Source: Lentisphaeria bacterium (GTDB lineage Bacteria; Verrucomicrobiota; Lentisphaeria; Victivallales; UBA1829). From it: a stretch of 28,323 nt of DNA. A program made the translations under genes and the position numbers. Under the pieces are notes generated by a model, which searched no databases, was not told where the DNA came from, and was given only the letters and a program-made list of their open reading frames with translations. Below are positions 17,247-25,753 of this stretch, piece after piece (the first letter of the stretch is position 1; each line of letters opens with the position of its first letter). Where the stretch lies: the NCBI GenBank assembly GCA_019408975.1, contig DXVA01000013.1:1-28323 (forward strand), read 5' to 3'.

Positions 17247-17996
17247 TCAGCGATTCAGCAACTTTTTCAGATATGCAAAACTGATGATTGCACTTTCAAA
17301 AGCTGGTCGTCTGCAAACGTCCTGTTCATAAATAAGCCATTCACAATTTGTTGTCTCCGCTGCCGCTATACAGGCTGCAAGATCAATGCTGCCGTTTCCG
17401 AGTTCAGTGAAAGAACCGTCATCACGATCCATATCTTTCAGGTGCAGCTGCGGAAGGCGACCGGCATACTTCCGGATGTATTTTACCGGATCTTCCCCGC
17501 CTTTTGCGACCCAATAGACATCCAATTCGGACATTACCCTGCGTGGATCTGTATGGGAAAAAATGTAATCAAGCGCATATCCGCCTTCAAACTGCACAAA
17601 TTCTGCGGCATGATTATGATACGTAAATGTAAATCCGTTCCGGGCGGCGGTTTCTCCGGCTTTTACACAAAGTGCAGTGACATCCGGTGTAACTTTTGTG
17701 AAATCTCCACCATAACTGAATGTGATATAATGAATTCCAAGTGCTTTTGCATATTCGAGAGACTGCGGTTGTTCCTCCGATGCGAAATCCTCCCAGGAAA
17801 GATGTAAACCGCATGCATGCAAACCAATCTCTTTCAGAAATGCAGCAAGTTCATCAGGCGCCATTCCTCCATATAAGGCAACAAACTCCACACCGTCATA
17901 ACCAAGTTTCACCAGATCACGGCAAACACCTTTGAAATCCTGTTCCAATGCTTCACGAATCGTGTACATCTGGATAGCGGTCTTCCAATTTTTCAT
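17247..17996 (-). CDS. Sugar phosphate isomerase/epimerase family TIM-barrel protein
   Basis: A 249-aa protein of the xylose-isomerase-like AP-endonuclease-2 superfamily (IolE/hydroxypyruvate isomerase type). Motifs in order are KTAIQMYTIRE, KLGYDGVEFVALYGG, TYHNHAAEF, MSELDVYWVAKGGEDP, LPQLHLKDMD, ELGNGSIDL, and WLIYEQD. The Glu, Asp, His and Glu of these motifs form the expected divalent metal site. The ATG at 17996 is preferred to one 12 bp upstream because GGAGGAG, which overlaps the upstream ATG, then sits at correct spacing. It diverges from the araC gene and its promoter carries the same operator as the degT operon, so it probably belongs to the same regulon. Substrate unknown. Confidence 0.82.
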   Translation of the reverse strand: MKNWKTAIQMYTIREALEQDFKGVCRDLVKLGYDGVEFVALYGGMAPDELAAFLKEIGLHACGLHLSWEDFASEEQPQSLEYAKALGIHYITFSYGGDFTKVTPDVTALCVKAGETAARNGFTFTYHNHAAEFVQFEGGYALDYIFSHTDPRRVMSELDVYWVAKGGEDPVKYIRKYAGRLPQLHLKDMDRDDGSFTELGNGSIDLAACIAAAETTNCEWLIYEQDVCRRPAFESAIISFAYLKKLLNR

Positions 17997-18118
17997 TTTC
18001 TCCTCCATTCAATTTTGCTGCATCCGCTTTATCTGGATAACAGCAATATTTCCAAAAAAACAAACAATAAAAAAGAAATCAAGCAGAAACAACTTGATTT
18101 TTTCTATCGCCTTTTTAT

Positions 18119-18146
18119 AGTATATAAGGATTCTTTCTTTTGTAAA
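18119..18146 (-). promoter_or_regulatory. Promoter of the isomerase/epimerase gene
   Basis: On the minus strand TTTACA (plus 18141-18146) and TATACT (plus 18119-18124) are separated by 16 bp. The -35 element overlaps the conserved 19-bp operator sequence, as expected for an AraC-type activator contacting RNA polymerase. The layout is identical to that of the degT promoter. Confidence 0.6.
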
Positions 18147-18179
18147 TATTCCAATCTTGCTAAAAGTAGTTGAACCTTG
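18142..18179 (-). promoter_or_regulatory. Direct-repeat operator, probable AraC-protein site
   Basis: Read on the minus strand, a half-site beginning CAAGGTTCAA (from 18179) is followed exactly 20 bp later by CAAGATTGGAATATTTAC (18159-18142). The second half is identical to the site before degT. Two half-sites in the same orientation spaced by about two helical turns match the way AraC-type proteins bind. The distal half is only 21 bp from the araC start codon, so autoregulation is likely. Binding by this particular protein is inferred. Confidence 0.6.
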
Positions 18180-18200
18180 CGATTCTCGCGGAGCAACACC

Positions 18201-19016
18201 ATGGAACGGGAAAAAATCATTGAAAAATTGAAATCCGGGACTTTTGATTTCTGCCTGCATTATCCCGACAAAAAAATTCATTCTACGCAAATTGATGAAA
18301 AAACCGCTGTACACAAGCATTCCTTCCGGGAAATGCTTTTCGTTATTGAAGGAAAAAGTCAATTTGTATTGAACGGCAGGCAATATGATTTATCGGAGGG
18401 CAGCGTTGCCCTGATCGATTCCTGGATTCCGCATAGCTTCGGATATACTGAATCCGATCACAATCTTACTCATCTATGGTTTTATTTTCTTGACAACGGG
18501 CTGAATGCGCGATGGTGCAATGTGAGTCTTCATGGGCAATATACCTTTGCCGGTATTATCATGCCGCTGCCGTCTCACGTTTATACACTTTTCATTTCTC
18601 GTTGGAATGAACTTAAAAAACAGCAGGAAATCACCCCGGAGCTGGAAGCATTCTACCTGCGGACACCCTTTCTCTGCATTCTGGAAGAGTTGCTGTTCCT
18701 GATGACTCCGAAGGAGAAAGTCACACCCGATTTACCTGATATCGTGCACTCTGTCAGGCTTTACATAGAATCACAGAATGCACGTGACTGCTCTCTTGAG
18801 CATCTGGAAAAAGTTTTCGGGTACAACCGGTTCTATCTGGCTCACCGCTTTCGTGAAGTTATGGGATTTTCCGTGGGAACTTATATCAATCAGGTGCGTC
18901 TTGCATTCACGGGAAACGCCATTGCGAAAGGCCTCAAACAAAAGGAAATAGCCTATGAACTGGGATTCTCTTCTTCCGCGGCATTCTGGAAATGGTATCA
19001 GAAAAACAAGAAATAA
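18201..19016 (+). CDS. AraC-family transcriptional regulator
   Basis: A 271-aa regulator. The N-terminal sensor is a cupin-like barrel (HKHSFREMLFVIEG, LSEGSVALIDSWIPHSFGY, about residues 30-110), as in sugar-sensing AraC proteins. The C-terminal double helix-turn-helix (about 190-271) shows CSLEHLEKVFGYNRFYLAHRF and LKQKEIAYELGFSSSAAFWKWY. The ATG at 18201 (GCGGAG 8 bp upstream) is preferred to an upstream non-ATG codon because the intergenic operator reaches to 18179. It lies between the divergent isomerase gene and the degT operon, both fronted by the same direct-repeat operator, so it is the likely activator of both. The inducer is presumably a sugar from the degraded glycan. The protein ends shortly after the second HTH, slightly shorter than usual. 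Confidence 0.92.
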   Translation: MEREKIIEKLKSGTFDFCLHYPDKKIHSTQIDEKTAVHKHSFREMLFVIEGKSQFVLNGRQYDLSEGSVALIDSWIPHSFGYTESDHNLTHLWFYFLDNGLNARWCNVSLHGQYTFAGIIMPLPSHVYTLFISRWNELKKQQEITPELEAFYLRTPFLCILEELLFLMTPKEKVTPDLPDIVHSVRLYIESQNARDCSLEHLEKVFGYNRFYLAHRFREVMGFSVGTYINQVRLAFTGNAIAKGLKQKEIAYELGFSSSAAFWKWYQKNKK

Positions 19017-19060
19017 CATCCTCACAGTCTTACCTTATCAGTCTTTTGAAAAAGAAAACG

Positions 19061-19098
19061 CAAGATTGGAATTGTTTTGACAAGATTGGAATATTTAC
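19061..19098 (+). promoter_or_regulatory. Direct-repeat operator before the degT operon
   Basis: Two half-sites in the same orientation begin at 19061 (CAAGATTGGAATTGT) and 19081 (CAAGATTGGAATATTTAC), exactly 20 bp apart. The proximal half overlaps the -35 element. The same arrangement occurs before the divergent isomerase gene. Confidence 0.65.
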
Positions 19099-19121
19099 AT
19101 TTTGCCTTTTCCGGATATAAT
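19094..19121 (+). promoter_or_regulatory. Promoter of the degT operon
   Basis: TTTACA (19094-19099) and TATAAT (19116-19121) are separated by 16 bp, about 50 bp before the degT ATG. A second TATAAT follows at 19123-19128. The position relative to the operator suggests activation by a bound AraC-type protein. Confidence 0.6.
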
Positions 19122-19171
19122 CTATAATACAGAAGCAGATATTCTGCAATCAGATGAAAGGATGAACGGCA

Positions 19172-20416
19172 ATGGCAAATCTGGCACTTCTCGGAGGAAG
19201 GAAAATCGTATCGGAAAAGGAATCTCTTACTGTCCCCGCATGGCCGCCATGCGATGAAAGGACGGCAGAGCGTCTGAAAGAAGTTTATATGAGCGGCGAA
19301 TGGTCGTTCAACAGTCCGGCGGAGCAGCAGTTTGAGCAGGAGTTCGCCGCATATCACGGGGCAAAATATGCGGTATTCATGGCTAACGGCACCACAACGC
19401 TGGAATGTTCCCTCACGGCACTGGGATGCGGCGCCGGCGATGAAGTAATTGTCCCTGCACTGACCTGGATGGCAACGGCGCTTGCTGCAACTTATGCTGG
19501 TGCAGTCCCTGTTTTCGTTGATATCGAACCGGCAACACTCTGCATGAATCCGGCAAAAATAGAGGCAGCAATCACTCCGAGAACCAAGGCGATTATCCCC
19601 GTTCACGCATACGGCTCTACTGCAGATCTGGAAAAAATCCTTGCCATTGCGGACAAACACGGTATCCCTGTAATTGAAGACTGTGCGCACATGCAGGGCG
19701 GATTCTGGAACGGCAGAGGGGTAGGAAGCTGGGGAAAAGTCGGTTCATTCAGCTTCCAGCAAAGCAAAACCATGGCTTCCGGCGAAGGCGGAATCTGCAT
19801 TACGAATGATAAGGAACTTGCCGATAAGATTTATCTGCTGAAACACATCGGTTATGCCCGCGGGCTCAAACAGGGACAGGGAATCAAGGCGCCGGAGGGA
19901 ATGATCTGCCACAATTACCGGTCAACAGCATTTCAGGCGGTAATCCTCTCCGAACAGTTGAAAAGCCTGCGGGAACGGATTGCCATCTACGGCACACATG
20001 CCAGAATACTGGCTGATGCAGTCGCAGATATTCCCGGAATCCGTATTCAGGCGCCCGGACGTCTGGCTGATCCGCAGGGGTATTATTCCTTCCACTACAT
20101 CTTCGACGGAGAGGAATACAAAGACATTTCAAAAGAGGTCATTGACGAAGCATGCGCAGCGGAAGGTTTTTCCATCGGAAACGGAACGCATGGACCGGTT
20201 TACAGGCATCCGCTTTTCAATCTGAAACGTGAAAAAGGGCAATATCGCTTTGCAGAAGGAAATTCCTGTCCCGTCTGCGAAACGATTTTCCCCAAAACGC
20301 TTGGAATTGCACATCCTGCGCTTACTAAAAGAAAAACGGTTGAAACGATCGGCGCGATTGTGCGCAAAGTCGCTTCCAACACGGATGAACTCCGGAAATA
20401 TCAAAAAACAAAATAA
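19172..20416 (+). CDS. DegT/DnrJ/EryC1/StrS family PLP-dependent sugar aminotransferase
   Basis: A 414-aa fold-type I aminotransferase. Visible motifs are GEWSFNSPAEQQFEQEFA, the PLP phosphate-binding ANGTTTLE, VIVPALTWMATALA, PVHAYGSTAD, VIEDCAHMQGG (Asp that pairs with the PLP pyridine nitrogen), and FSFQQSKTMASGEGG, where K199 is the Schiff-base lysine. Members transfer an amino group to keto-sugars or keto-inositols; the VPAWPP start and FQQSKTMASGEGG loop resemble the scyllo-inosose/AHBA-synthase branch. With isomerases and a Gfo/Idh/MocA dehydrogenase in the same gene run, amino-sugar or aminocyclitol metabolism is a reasonable inference. It is the first gene of the run, with a GAAAGGAT ribosome-binding site, and ends 13 bp before a pseudopilin gene. 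Confidence 0.9.
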   Translation: MANLALLGGRKIVSEKESLTVPAWPPCDERTAERLKEVYMSGEWSFNSPAEQQFEQEFAAYHGAKYAVFMANGTTTLECSLTALGCGAGDEVIVPALTWMATALAATYAGAVPVFVDIEPATLCMNPAKIEAAITPRTKAIIPVHAYGSTADLEKILAIADKHGIPVIEDCAHMQGGFWNGRGVGSWGKVGSFSFQQSKTMASGEGGICITNDKELADKIYLLKHIGYARGLKQGQGIKAPEGMICHNYRSTAFQAVILSEQLKSLRERIAIYGTHARILADAVADIPGIRIQAPGRLADPQGYYSFHYIFDGEEYKDISKEVIDEACAAEGFSIGNGTHGPVYRHPLFNLKREKGQYRFAEGNSCPVCETIFPKTLGIAHPALTKRKTVETIGAIVRKVASNTDELRKYQKTK

Positions 20417-20429
20417 ACAGGAGGAATCA

Positions 20430-21251
20430 ATGCTGCAATCGCCAGGAAAAACTCAATCCGGAAGTGGTATGGAAAACAGAGCACATTTCTCTCTTTCCGG
20501 TTTTTCCACTATATTTTTCCCGATACAGAAAAATCTGATTTTCACTCTTATCGAGCTCCTCATCGTGATTGCGATCATCGCGATTCTTGCGGCAATGCTT
20601 CTGCCTGCACTGGGTAAGGCGCGAGAAGCGGCGCAGGGAAGCAAATGTATGAACAACTTGAAACAGATCGGGTTGGCAACGACAATGTACCTCAATGACT
20701 GGAACGACTATTTTCCGGGAAGAGGTGAATGGTCCATGGGGCAATACTACTGGACCAACCGGATTTATTCCTATTTGAGATTGCGTTCAAAACAAGGAAA
20801 CAATGGAACTGATATCATCGACAAGGACAGTTCCTGTCCGGTTTTCGTTTGTCCTTCCAGCAAACCCGAACAAAAGTTCACTGACTTCACCCATTATTCC
20901 AATGACACCAGTGCAATGTTCGGCAAAGACGGACTCAGCTATTCAGTCAATCAGCGTCTGGCACTGCCTTACAAACAGGACGGCACCGTCGATGCCGCTT
21001 CCGGTGGATTCAGTCACGGGAACAAAATGAGTATTCTGAAAAGACCTTCTCAGACGATATGGACCGGAGAAATCGACAGTGGTTCCAATACGAGGCTCTG
21101 GCTGGACTATACGGAACACAATACGATCAACTATCAGCACAATAAAAAAGTCAATCTTGGTTATGCAGACGGAAGCGCTGGGGCAAAAAAACCTTTCATC
21201 ACGTGCAATGAAACCACACACCCAAACTTCCTCCAGTGGTCTCCATACTGA
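20430..21251 (+). CDS. DUF1559-type pseudopilin with a long leader
   Basis: A 273-aa pseudopilin. The start is fixed by a strong AGGAGG 5 bp before the ATG at 20430. The leader before the processing site is about 37 residues (ending FFPIQKNLI), followed by FTLIELLIVIAIIAIL, AAMLLPALGKAREAAQGSKC and MNNLKQIGLATTMY. The C-terminal region ends with NLGYADGSAGAKK, the DUF1559 signature. Normal type IV prepilin leaders are 6-30 residues; this one is longer and contains no Met close to the cleavage site, so the length is not a start-calling error. It is 13 bp after degT and 30 bp before a secreted beta-helix protein, repeating the pseudopilin/secreted-enzyme pairing seen at 8339-13213. Probable role in an enzyme-presenting or substrate-capturing filament (inference). 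Confidence 0.87.
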   Translation: MLQSPGKTQSGSGMENRAHFSLSGFSTIFFPIQKNLIFTLIELLIVIAIIAILAAMLLPALGKAREAAQGSKCMNNLKQIGLATTMYLNDWNDYFPGRGEWSMGQYYWTNRIYSYLRLRSKQGNNGTDIIDKDSSCPVFVCPSSKPEQKFTDFTHYSNDTSAMFGKDGLSYSVNQRLALPYKQDGTVDAASGGFSHGNKMSILKRPSQTIWTGEIDSGSNTRLWLDYTEHNTINYQHNKKVNLGYADGSAGAKKPFITCNETTHPNFLQWSPY

Positions 21252-21281
21252 TTTATCAACCATTTAATTCAAGGATAAAAA

Positions 21282-23087
21282 ATGCAAATTCACAAAATCA
21301 TCTCGACAATGTCCATGCTGCTCATCGGCTGCACGGTGGCACATGGTGCCGGTATCGCACCAGGTCAAACAGAATTTTCCAAAGGAGTCTACAAGGTTTC
21401 GAAGGACATCACTTTCGAACAGCCCGTGACATTTGCAGAAGGCGCGGTGCTGGATATTGCAGCGGGCGCCACCGTCACCTTCAAAGGGGCGTTTTCCGCC
21501 GGGAAGGGACAGGTTTTTGCAGGTGAAGGCAATGTTGCCGGCCTGCATAAACTTACACCGGAATGGTTCGGTGCAAAAGGCGATGGAAAAACCGATGACA
21601 CCGCTGCGATACAGAAAGCACTCAATACCTTTAAGGACGCAGGCATCCAGTATGGCGGGGTAAAAGGCTGCGATGTGCTTCTGCTGCGGGGCACATATCT
21701 GGTAAAATCCCTGAATGCCGATACCACCAATTTGAACATTCATTCGGAAAACGCATGGCTGATTGCCTCTCCTGAAGGCAAACATCCATATCTGATCCGT
21801 TTCACGAAACAGTTCTGTTCAGTAACCGGTTATCTGAATGTCGAAGGCAATTACAATCTGGGATATGACTGTGTCATCAATGTGAATACACGCCATTTCC
21901 GTGCGGACAACGTCACTGTCTGGCGCGCGAAGCTGCCCTGGCGTTTCGGCAATACGGAATGGGCGGAAAAGCCCTCACCGCTGCAGATAGAACTTGGAGA
22001 CAGCGAAAACACCATGAGCGGCTGTTCCACCGTTCACTGCATTCGCGGCGTCGAACTGGTCGGAACTGAAACCATCGCGGTCTTCAACAATTCTCTGATC
22101 TACTCCTATCCCTGGACGCTTCCCAACGGCGATCCGCGGAAAGCGGCATGGGAAGCCGAGGATGCCACACTGGTCCGCTGTATTGGTTCCATGGTCTACT
22201 TTACAGGCAGCAAACTGTGCAATTTCACTCCGGCTTACCCGATTGTCGAAGTCCAGCCGTTGAAAAACACCAACCGCCAATATTACAGCAAATACGGCGG
22301 AGCATTCCTCTTCAATACGCATATCGAAGGGGGAAACTTCTTCAAAGCCGCCAACCCGAAGCGGATTCGCACGCAGAGCTGGAAGGGAGTGCCGGTGGAA
22401 CAACAGTCCATCAGCCTGAGCTTGATCTCCTGCGGAGGTTATGTTTCCGGCGCAGCCGTTCCGATCAATACCGATCCGCTCTTTACCGGCACAATCGTAG
22501 TTCAAAACTGCAATTTCTATACCGATATTCTCGGCGGAGCTGAATATGAATCCACGATCTTCGCGAAACTAGGCAATCCCGCTGCCCCGATCAAAGTCGA
22601 TAATCTCAGTTTGCGCAACAACTATATCAACGGGCTCGGCGCTATCATCGGAGGAATGGCGCTGTTCGAAGACCGTCTGATCTTTGACGGACGCCGGAGT
22701 TCCCAGCAGGTCACTCAGGATGGCACACGTCTGGTGTTCAGCGCTCCGGCGGTTACGGCAGATACCCCGCATTTTGCGAACTGCTACAACAGCAAGGATG
22801 GAAAATTCACCGTACCCGTTGGTGGTCTTGACAATGTCCGGATTACAGCCGGCATTCATTACGCAGACGGGAAATGGGATGACCGGAGCCGGATTACCGT
22901 ATTGAAAAACGGTTCTCCCGTCCACATCGGCAGTGTCACCGGTCCGGCAGGATCGGTCAGCGTAACTCTGCCGCGCCTGGAAAAGGGCGATGTAATTCAG
23001 GTGGAAGCCAGAAGCCAGAATGCAAAACGGACTCTGGCACCTGACAGCGGAATGAACATGTTTCAGATTGTCGCAAGCAGATATTGA
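21282..23087 (+). CDS. Exported pectate-lyase-superfamily beta-helix protein
   Basis: A 601-aa protein with an N-terminal signal sequence; MLLIGC (Cys 17) is a plausible lipobox, so it may be a lipoprotein with Thr at +2 and outer-membrane fate. At about residues 93-125 the WFGAKGDGKTDDTAAIQKAL segment is the hallmark of the pectate-lyase-3 superfamily (right-handed beta-helix of GH55, PL and phage tailspike type). The following 350 residues have beta-helix-like periodicity, and a beta-sandwich-like C-terminal region follows (YADGKWDDRSRITVLKNGS). Catalytic residues cannot be assigned, so lyase, hydrolase or binding are all possible. Ribosome-binding site AAGGAT. The next gene is 116 bp downstream, past a hairpin. 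Confidence 0.75.
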   Translation: MQIHKIISTMSMLLIGCTVAHGAGIAPGQTEFSKGVYKVSKDITFEQPVTFAEGAVLDIAAGATVTFKGAFSAGKGQVFAGEGNVAGLHKLTPEWFGAKGDGKTDDTAAIQKALNTFKDAGIQYGGVKGCDVLLLRGTYLVKSLNADTTNLNIHSENAWLIASPEGKHPYLIRFTKQFCSVTGYLNVEGNYNLGYDCVINVNTRHFRADNVTVWRAKLPWRFGNTEWAEKPSPLQIELGDSENTMSGCSTVHCIRGVELVGTETIAVFNNSLIYSYPWTLPNGDPRKAAWEAEDATLVRCIGSMVYFTGSKLCNFTPAYPIVEVQPLKNTNRQYYSKYGGAFLFNTHIEGGNFFKAANPKRIRTQSWKGVPVEQQSISLSLISCGGYVSGAAVPINTDPLFTGTIVVQNCNFYTDILGGAEYESTIFAKLGNPAAPIKVDNLSLRNNYINGLGAIIGGMALFEDRLIFDGRRSSQQVTQDGTRLVFSAPAVTADTPHFANCYNSKDGKFTVPVGGLDNVRITAGIHYADGKWDDRSRITVLKNGSPVHIGSVTGPAGSVSVTLPRLEKGDVIQVEARSQNAKRTLAPDSGMNMFQIVASRY

Positions 23088-23128
23088 ACTCAGTCCGGTG
23101 AATATATGAGAATGTAGTATACTCCGCA

Positions 23129-23164
23129 GAACGGGGAAAGAATATTCCGGGACTTCCCCCGTTC
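23129..23164. terminator. GC-rich hairpin between the beta-helix and second GH78 genes
   Basis: GAACGGGG (23129-23136) pairs perfectly with CCCCGTTC (23157-23164), extendable outward by GC/GC with one mismatch. It is followed by ATCATTTT, a weak U-tract. It may reduce read-through or stabilise the upstream mRNA end. Confidence 0.4.
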
Positions 23165-23203
23165 CGCATCATTTTGAACATGAAAGATATGAAGGAAAAA
23201 AGT

Positions 23204-24910
23204 ATGAAACATTCAGCATTGCCGTCTGTTATAGCCAATGGCATCCGGGACCCGCGGGTCCGGCGTTATATCGCACCGCTGCGGATTGTTTCTGCCACAG
23301 GAGATATCCGGGAAGCGGAACGCCTGACCGGAAGCTGCGAAATACAAAGCTATGCCCACCGCGGCATGTCGGTTTGCCGAATGGCGCCGGGAGCTGAGAT
23401 CATACTTGATTTCGGGTGTGAACTGCCCGGCGGCATCCGGATTGTCACCGCACCGAACGAAACGTTTATGTCAAAAGTCAGACTGACTTTCGGGGAATCC
23501 GTATCCGAAGCGCTCGGGACACCGAATAATGACCATGCTGTCCATCAGACGGAATTGTTGCTTCCGCCCACCGGCATGACGGAGTACGGCAATACGGGCT
23601 TCCGATTCATCCGGCTGGAAGTCCCGGAAGATGCGGAACGGCCTCTTGAACTGATCTCTGTATTCGCCGTGGCATTGTTCCGGGATCTTGAATATGCCGG
23701 CTGGTTTCACAGCAGTGACGAACGCCTCAACCGGATTTGGAAAACCGGAGCCTATACCGTCCATGCGAATATGCAGGACTACCTTTATGACGGCATAAAA
23801 CGTGACCGGATGGTCTGGCTGGGTGACGCTTATCCAGAGACCCGCACCATACTTGCAGTCTTCAATGACACGGAATGTGTAGAAAATACACTTGACTTCT
23901 CCATAAGCCACACCCCGCGTGGAGCCTGGCTCAATGAAACCAGCTCTTATGCGGCGTGGTGGGTAATCTGTCAGTTTGAATGGTTCTGGCGCCGCGGCCG
24001 TTTTGAATATCTGCTGCGGCAGCACTCTGCACTGCGTGACATATTGCATCAGCTGGCAGCCTGCATTGATGAAAACGGAAACGAGCGTCTGCCTGAAACT
24101 CGTTTCCTTGACTGGCCAAGCAGGAACGACCCGGCTGCAACCCACGCCGGACTGCAGGGATTGCTTGCCTGGTGTTTTAAGTGCGGGCAAATACTGGCTG
24201 TTTTTCTGCAGGATGAAGCGCTGGCGGAATTGTGTGCCCTGACAAGAAAAAAACTGTTGCTTGCCCCTGTTCCTCAAACGGAAAACAAAAGCGCCGCGGC
24301 TATGCTGACTCTCGGGAATGTTCCTGTGGACTGGACGCGGCAAGTTCTGCAGGACAAACCGGAACGGGGCATCAGCACCTTTTACGGATATTTTGTTCTG
24401 GAGGCACGCGCACGCTATGGCGATTTAACCGGCGCCCTTCATCTGATCCGACGTTACTGGGGGAGTATGATGGACTACGGGGCAACCACATTCTGGGAGG
24501 ACTTTGATCTGGACTGGACTCAAAATGCTTCCGGAATCGATGAACTGCCTCAGGCTGACCGTCATGATTTACATGCGGATTTCGGGAAATACTGTTACCA
24601 GGGCCTCCGTCACAGCCTGTGTCATGGATGGGCTGGAGGTCCTGCTGCCTTTCTGAGCGAGCATCTCCTCGGCGTCAGACCGCTGGCGCCGGGATTCCGG
24701 CGTATTGAAATTTCGCCGCAATTCAGCGGACTGGAAGAACTTTCCGGTTCGGTTCCTACTCCTTACGGTCCCGTCCGGATTGAGGGGACACCGGATGACT
24801 GGCGCTGGGAGGCTCCGGACGGGATTGAAGTTGTCACTGTTTCCGGAATTGCGGAGCGGCGGAATTCCCGAATCCGGGGAAAAGGCGGAAGTGTACCAAA
24901 TCATATATAA
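23204..24910 (+). CDS. Alpha-L-rhamnosidase-like protein (GH78), short form
   Basis: A 568-aa GH78 protein without signal peptide. About 30-170 is the beta-sandwich (IILDFGCELPGGIRI, RLTFGESVSEAL, YGNTGFRFIRLEV). The (alpha/alpha)6 domain holds DGIKRDRMVWLGDAYPE (D196, R200-D201-R202, D208), matching the conserved acidic region of GH78, and TTFWEDFDLDW (E432), matching the second catalytic region, then SLCHGWAGGPAAFL. It ends with the usual small beta domain (ISPQFSGLEELSGSVPTPYG). It is shorter than many GH78 enzymes because the N-terminal carbohydrate-binding domains are absent. The ATG at 23204 is chosen because AAGGA lies 9 bp upstream; two earlier in-frame ATGs lack a ribosome-binding site. 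It probably acts on imported oligosaccharides. It differs markedly from the GH78 at 13256, so they are not recent duplicates. Confidence 0.83.
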   Translation: MKHSALPSVIANGIRDPRVRRYIAPLRIVSATGDIREAERLTGSCEIQSYAHRGMSVCRMAPGAEIILDFGCELPGGIRIVTAPNETFMSKVRLTFGESVSEALGTPNNDHAVHQTELLLPPTGMTEYGNTGFRFIRLEVPEDAERPLELISVFAVALFRDLEYAGWFHSSDERLNRIWKTGAYTVHANMQDYLYDGIKRDRMVWLGDAYPETRTILAVFNDTECVENTLDFSISHTPRGAWLNETSSYAAWWVICQFEWFWRRGRFEYLLRQHSALRDILHQLAACIDENGNERLPETRFLDWPSRNDPAATHAGLQGLLAWCFKCGQILAVFLQDEALAELCALTRKKLLLAPVPQTENKSAAAMLTLGNVPVDWTRQVLQDKPERGISTFYGYFVLEARARYGDLTGALHLIRRYWGSMMDYGATTFWEDFDLDWTQNASGIDELPQADRHDLHADFGKYCYQGLRHSLCHGWAGGPAAFLSEHLLGVRPLAPGFRRIEISPQFSGLEELSGSVPTPYGPVRIEGTPDDWRWEAPDGIEVVTVSGIAERRNSRIRGKGGSVPNHI

Positions 24911-24985
24911 AAATCTATGCAAAATTTATGATGATGCGGTTTCGCTGTTATGACAGGCATTCTCAAACAAACAAGGAAATATAAA

Positions 24986-25753
24986 ATGGAAGATCTGACT
25001 TTTTTTGACGTGAATTGCCGAATCGGCACTCCGATGTGCGGGGGACTGGATTTTGCCCCCGACGCAGGAAAACTATTGGAAAAGCTGAACTATGCCGGAG
25101 TCGAGAAGGCGGTTGTCAGTCACGTCAACACTGCCTCCGGAGGCGCTGTTCTGGGAAATCGATTCGTAAGCCGGGCAATGCGGGAGGATCGGGAACAGCG
25201 CTTTGTCGGCTGCTGGTGTATCCTGCCGGACTGCCTGCAGGAGGAGATTCCGCCGGGAGAAGAACTTTGCAAGGCGATGCGCAGCAATCGCATCGGGCTG
25301 GTGGAAATCTGTCCGTTTTCACATCATTGGGTACCGCACAGAATGGCGGCAGGGCGTCAGTTCGACCTGCTTGCAGAACACAAGATTGTCATCAAGACCA
25401 GTGTTCAGGAAATCGGCGGTTGGAACGAATTCTACCGTCTTGTCGAATCTTTTCCGCGCAACCGTTTTCTGATCACCAATACTCATTTATGGGGATGTGA
25501 CCGTTATATCAGACCCTTGTTTGAGAATACCGATCAGGTGTTTCTGGAACTATCCGAATATTGGGTTGCTGAAGGAATTGCCCGGCTGGTTGATCTTTAC
25601 GGTGCCGAACGGCTGCTTTACGGTTCGGGATATCCGTTCTGGACGCATGTCTCTCAAATGATGAACATCAAACATGCACAGATTTCTGAAGATGATCAGA
25701 AAAAAATCGCGGCAGGAAACCTGGAACGACTGTTAAAGGAGACGGAATTATGA
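24986..25753 (+). CDS. Amidohydrolase-fold protein lacking the metal-binding residues
   Basis: A 255-aa protein related to metal-dependent amidohydrolases (amidohydrolase-2 type TIM barrel), but key residues are gone. The usual DxHxH after strand 1 is FDVNCRIG (N10, R12), and the usual FGTDxP near the end is YGSGYPF (G215 in place of Asp). Segments such as GAERLLYGSGYPF and KIAAGNLERLL keep the family frame. The ATG at 24986 is preferred to the ATG at 24950 because only it has a ribosome-binding site (AAGGA). Its stop overlaps the start of a complete amidohydrolase gene by 4 bp (ATGA), so the two are probably made in equal amounts and may form a heteromer. Catalysis by the canonical metal mechanism is unlikely. 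Confidence 0.75.
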   Translation: MEDLTFFDVNCRIGTPMCGGLDFAPDAGKLLEKLNYAGVEKAVVSHVNTASGGAVLGNRFVSRAMREDREQRFVGCWCILPDCLQEEIPPGEELCKAMRSNRIGLVEICPFSHHWVPHRMAAGRQFDLLAEHKIVIKTSVQEIGGWNEFYRLVESFPRNRFLITNTHLWGCDRYIRPLFENTDQVFLELSEYWVAEGIARLVDLYGAERLLYGSGYPFWTHVSQMMNIKHAQISEDDQKKIAAGNLERLLKETEL

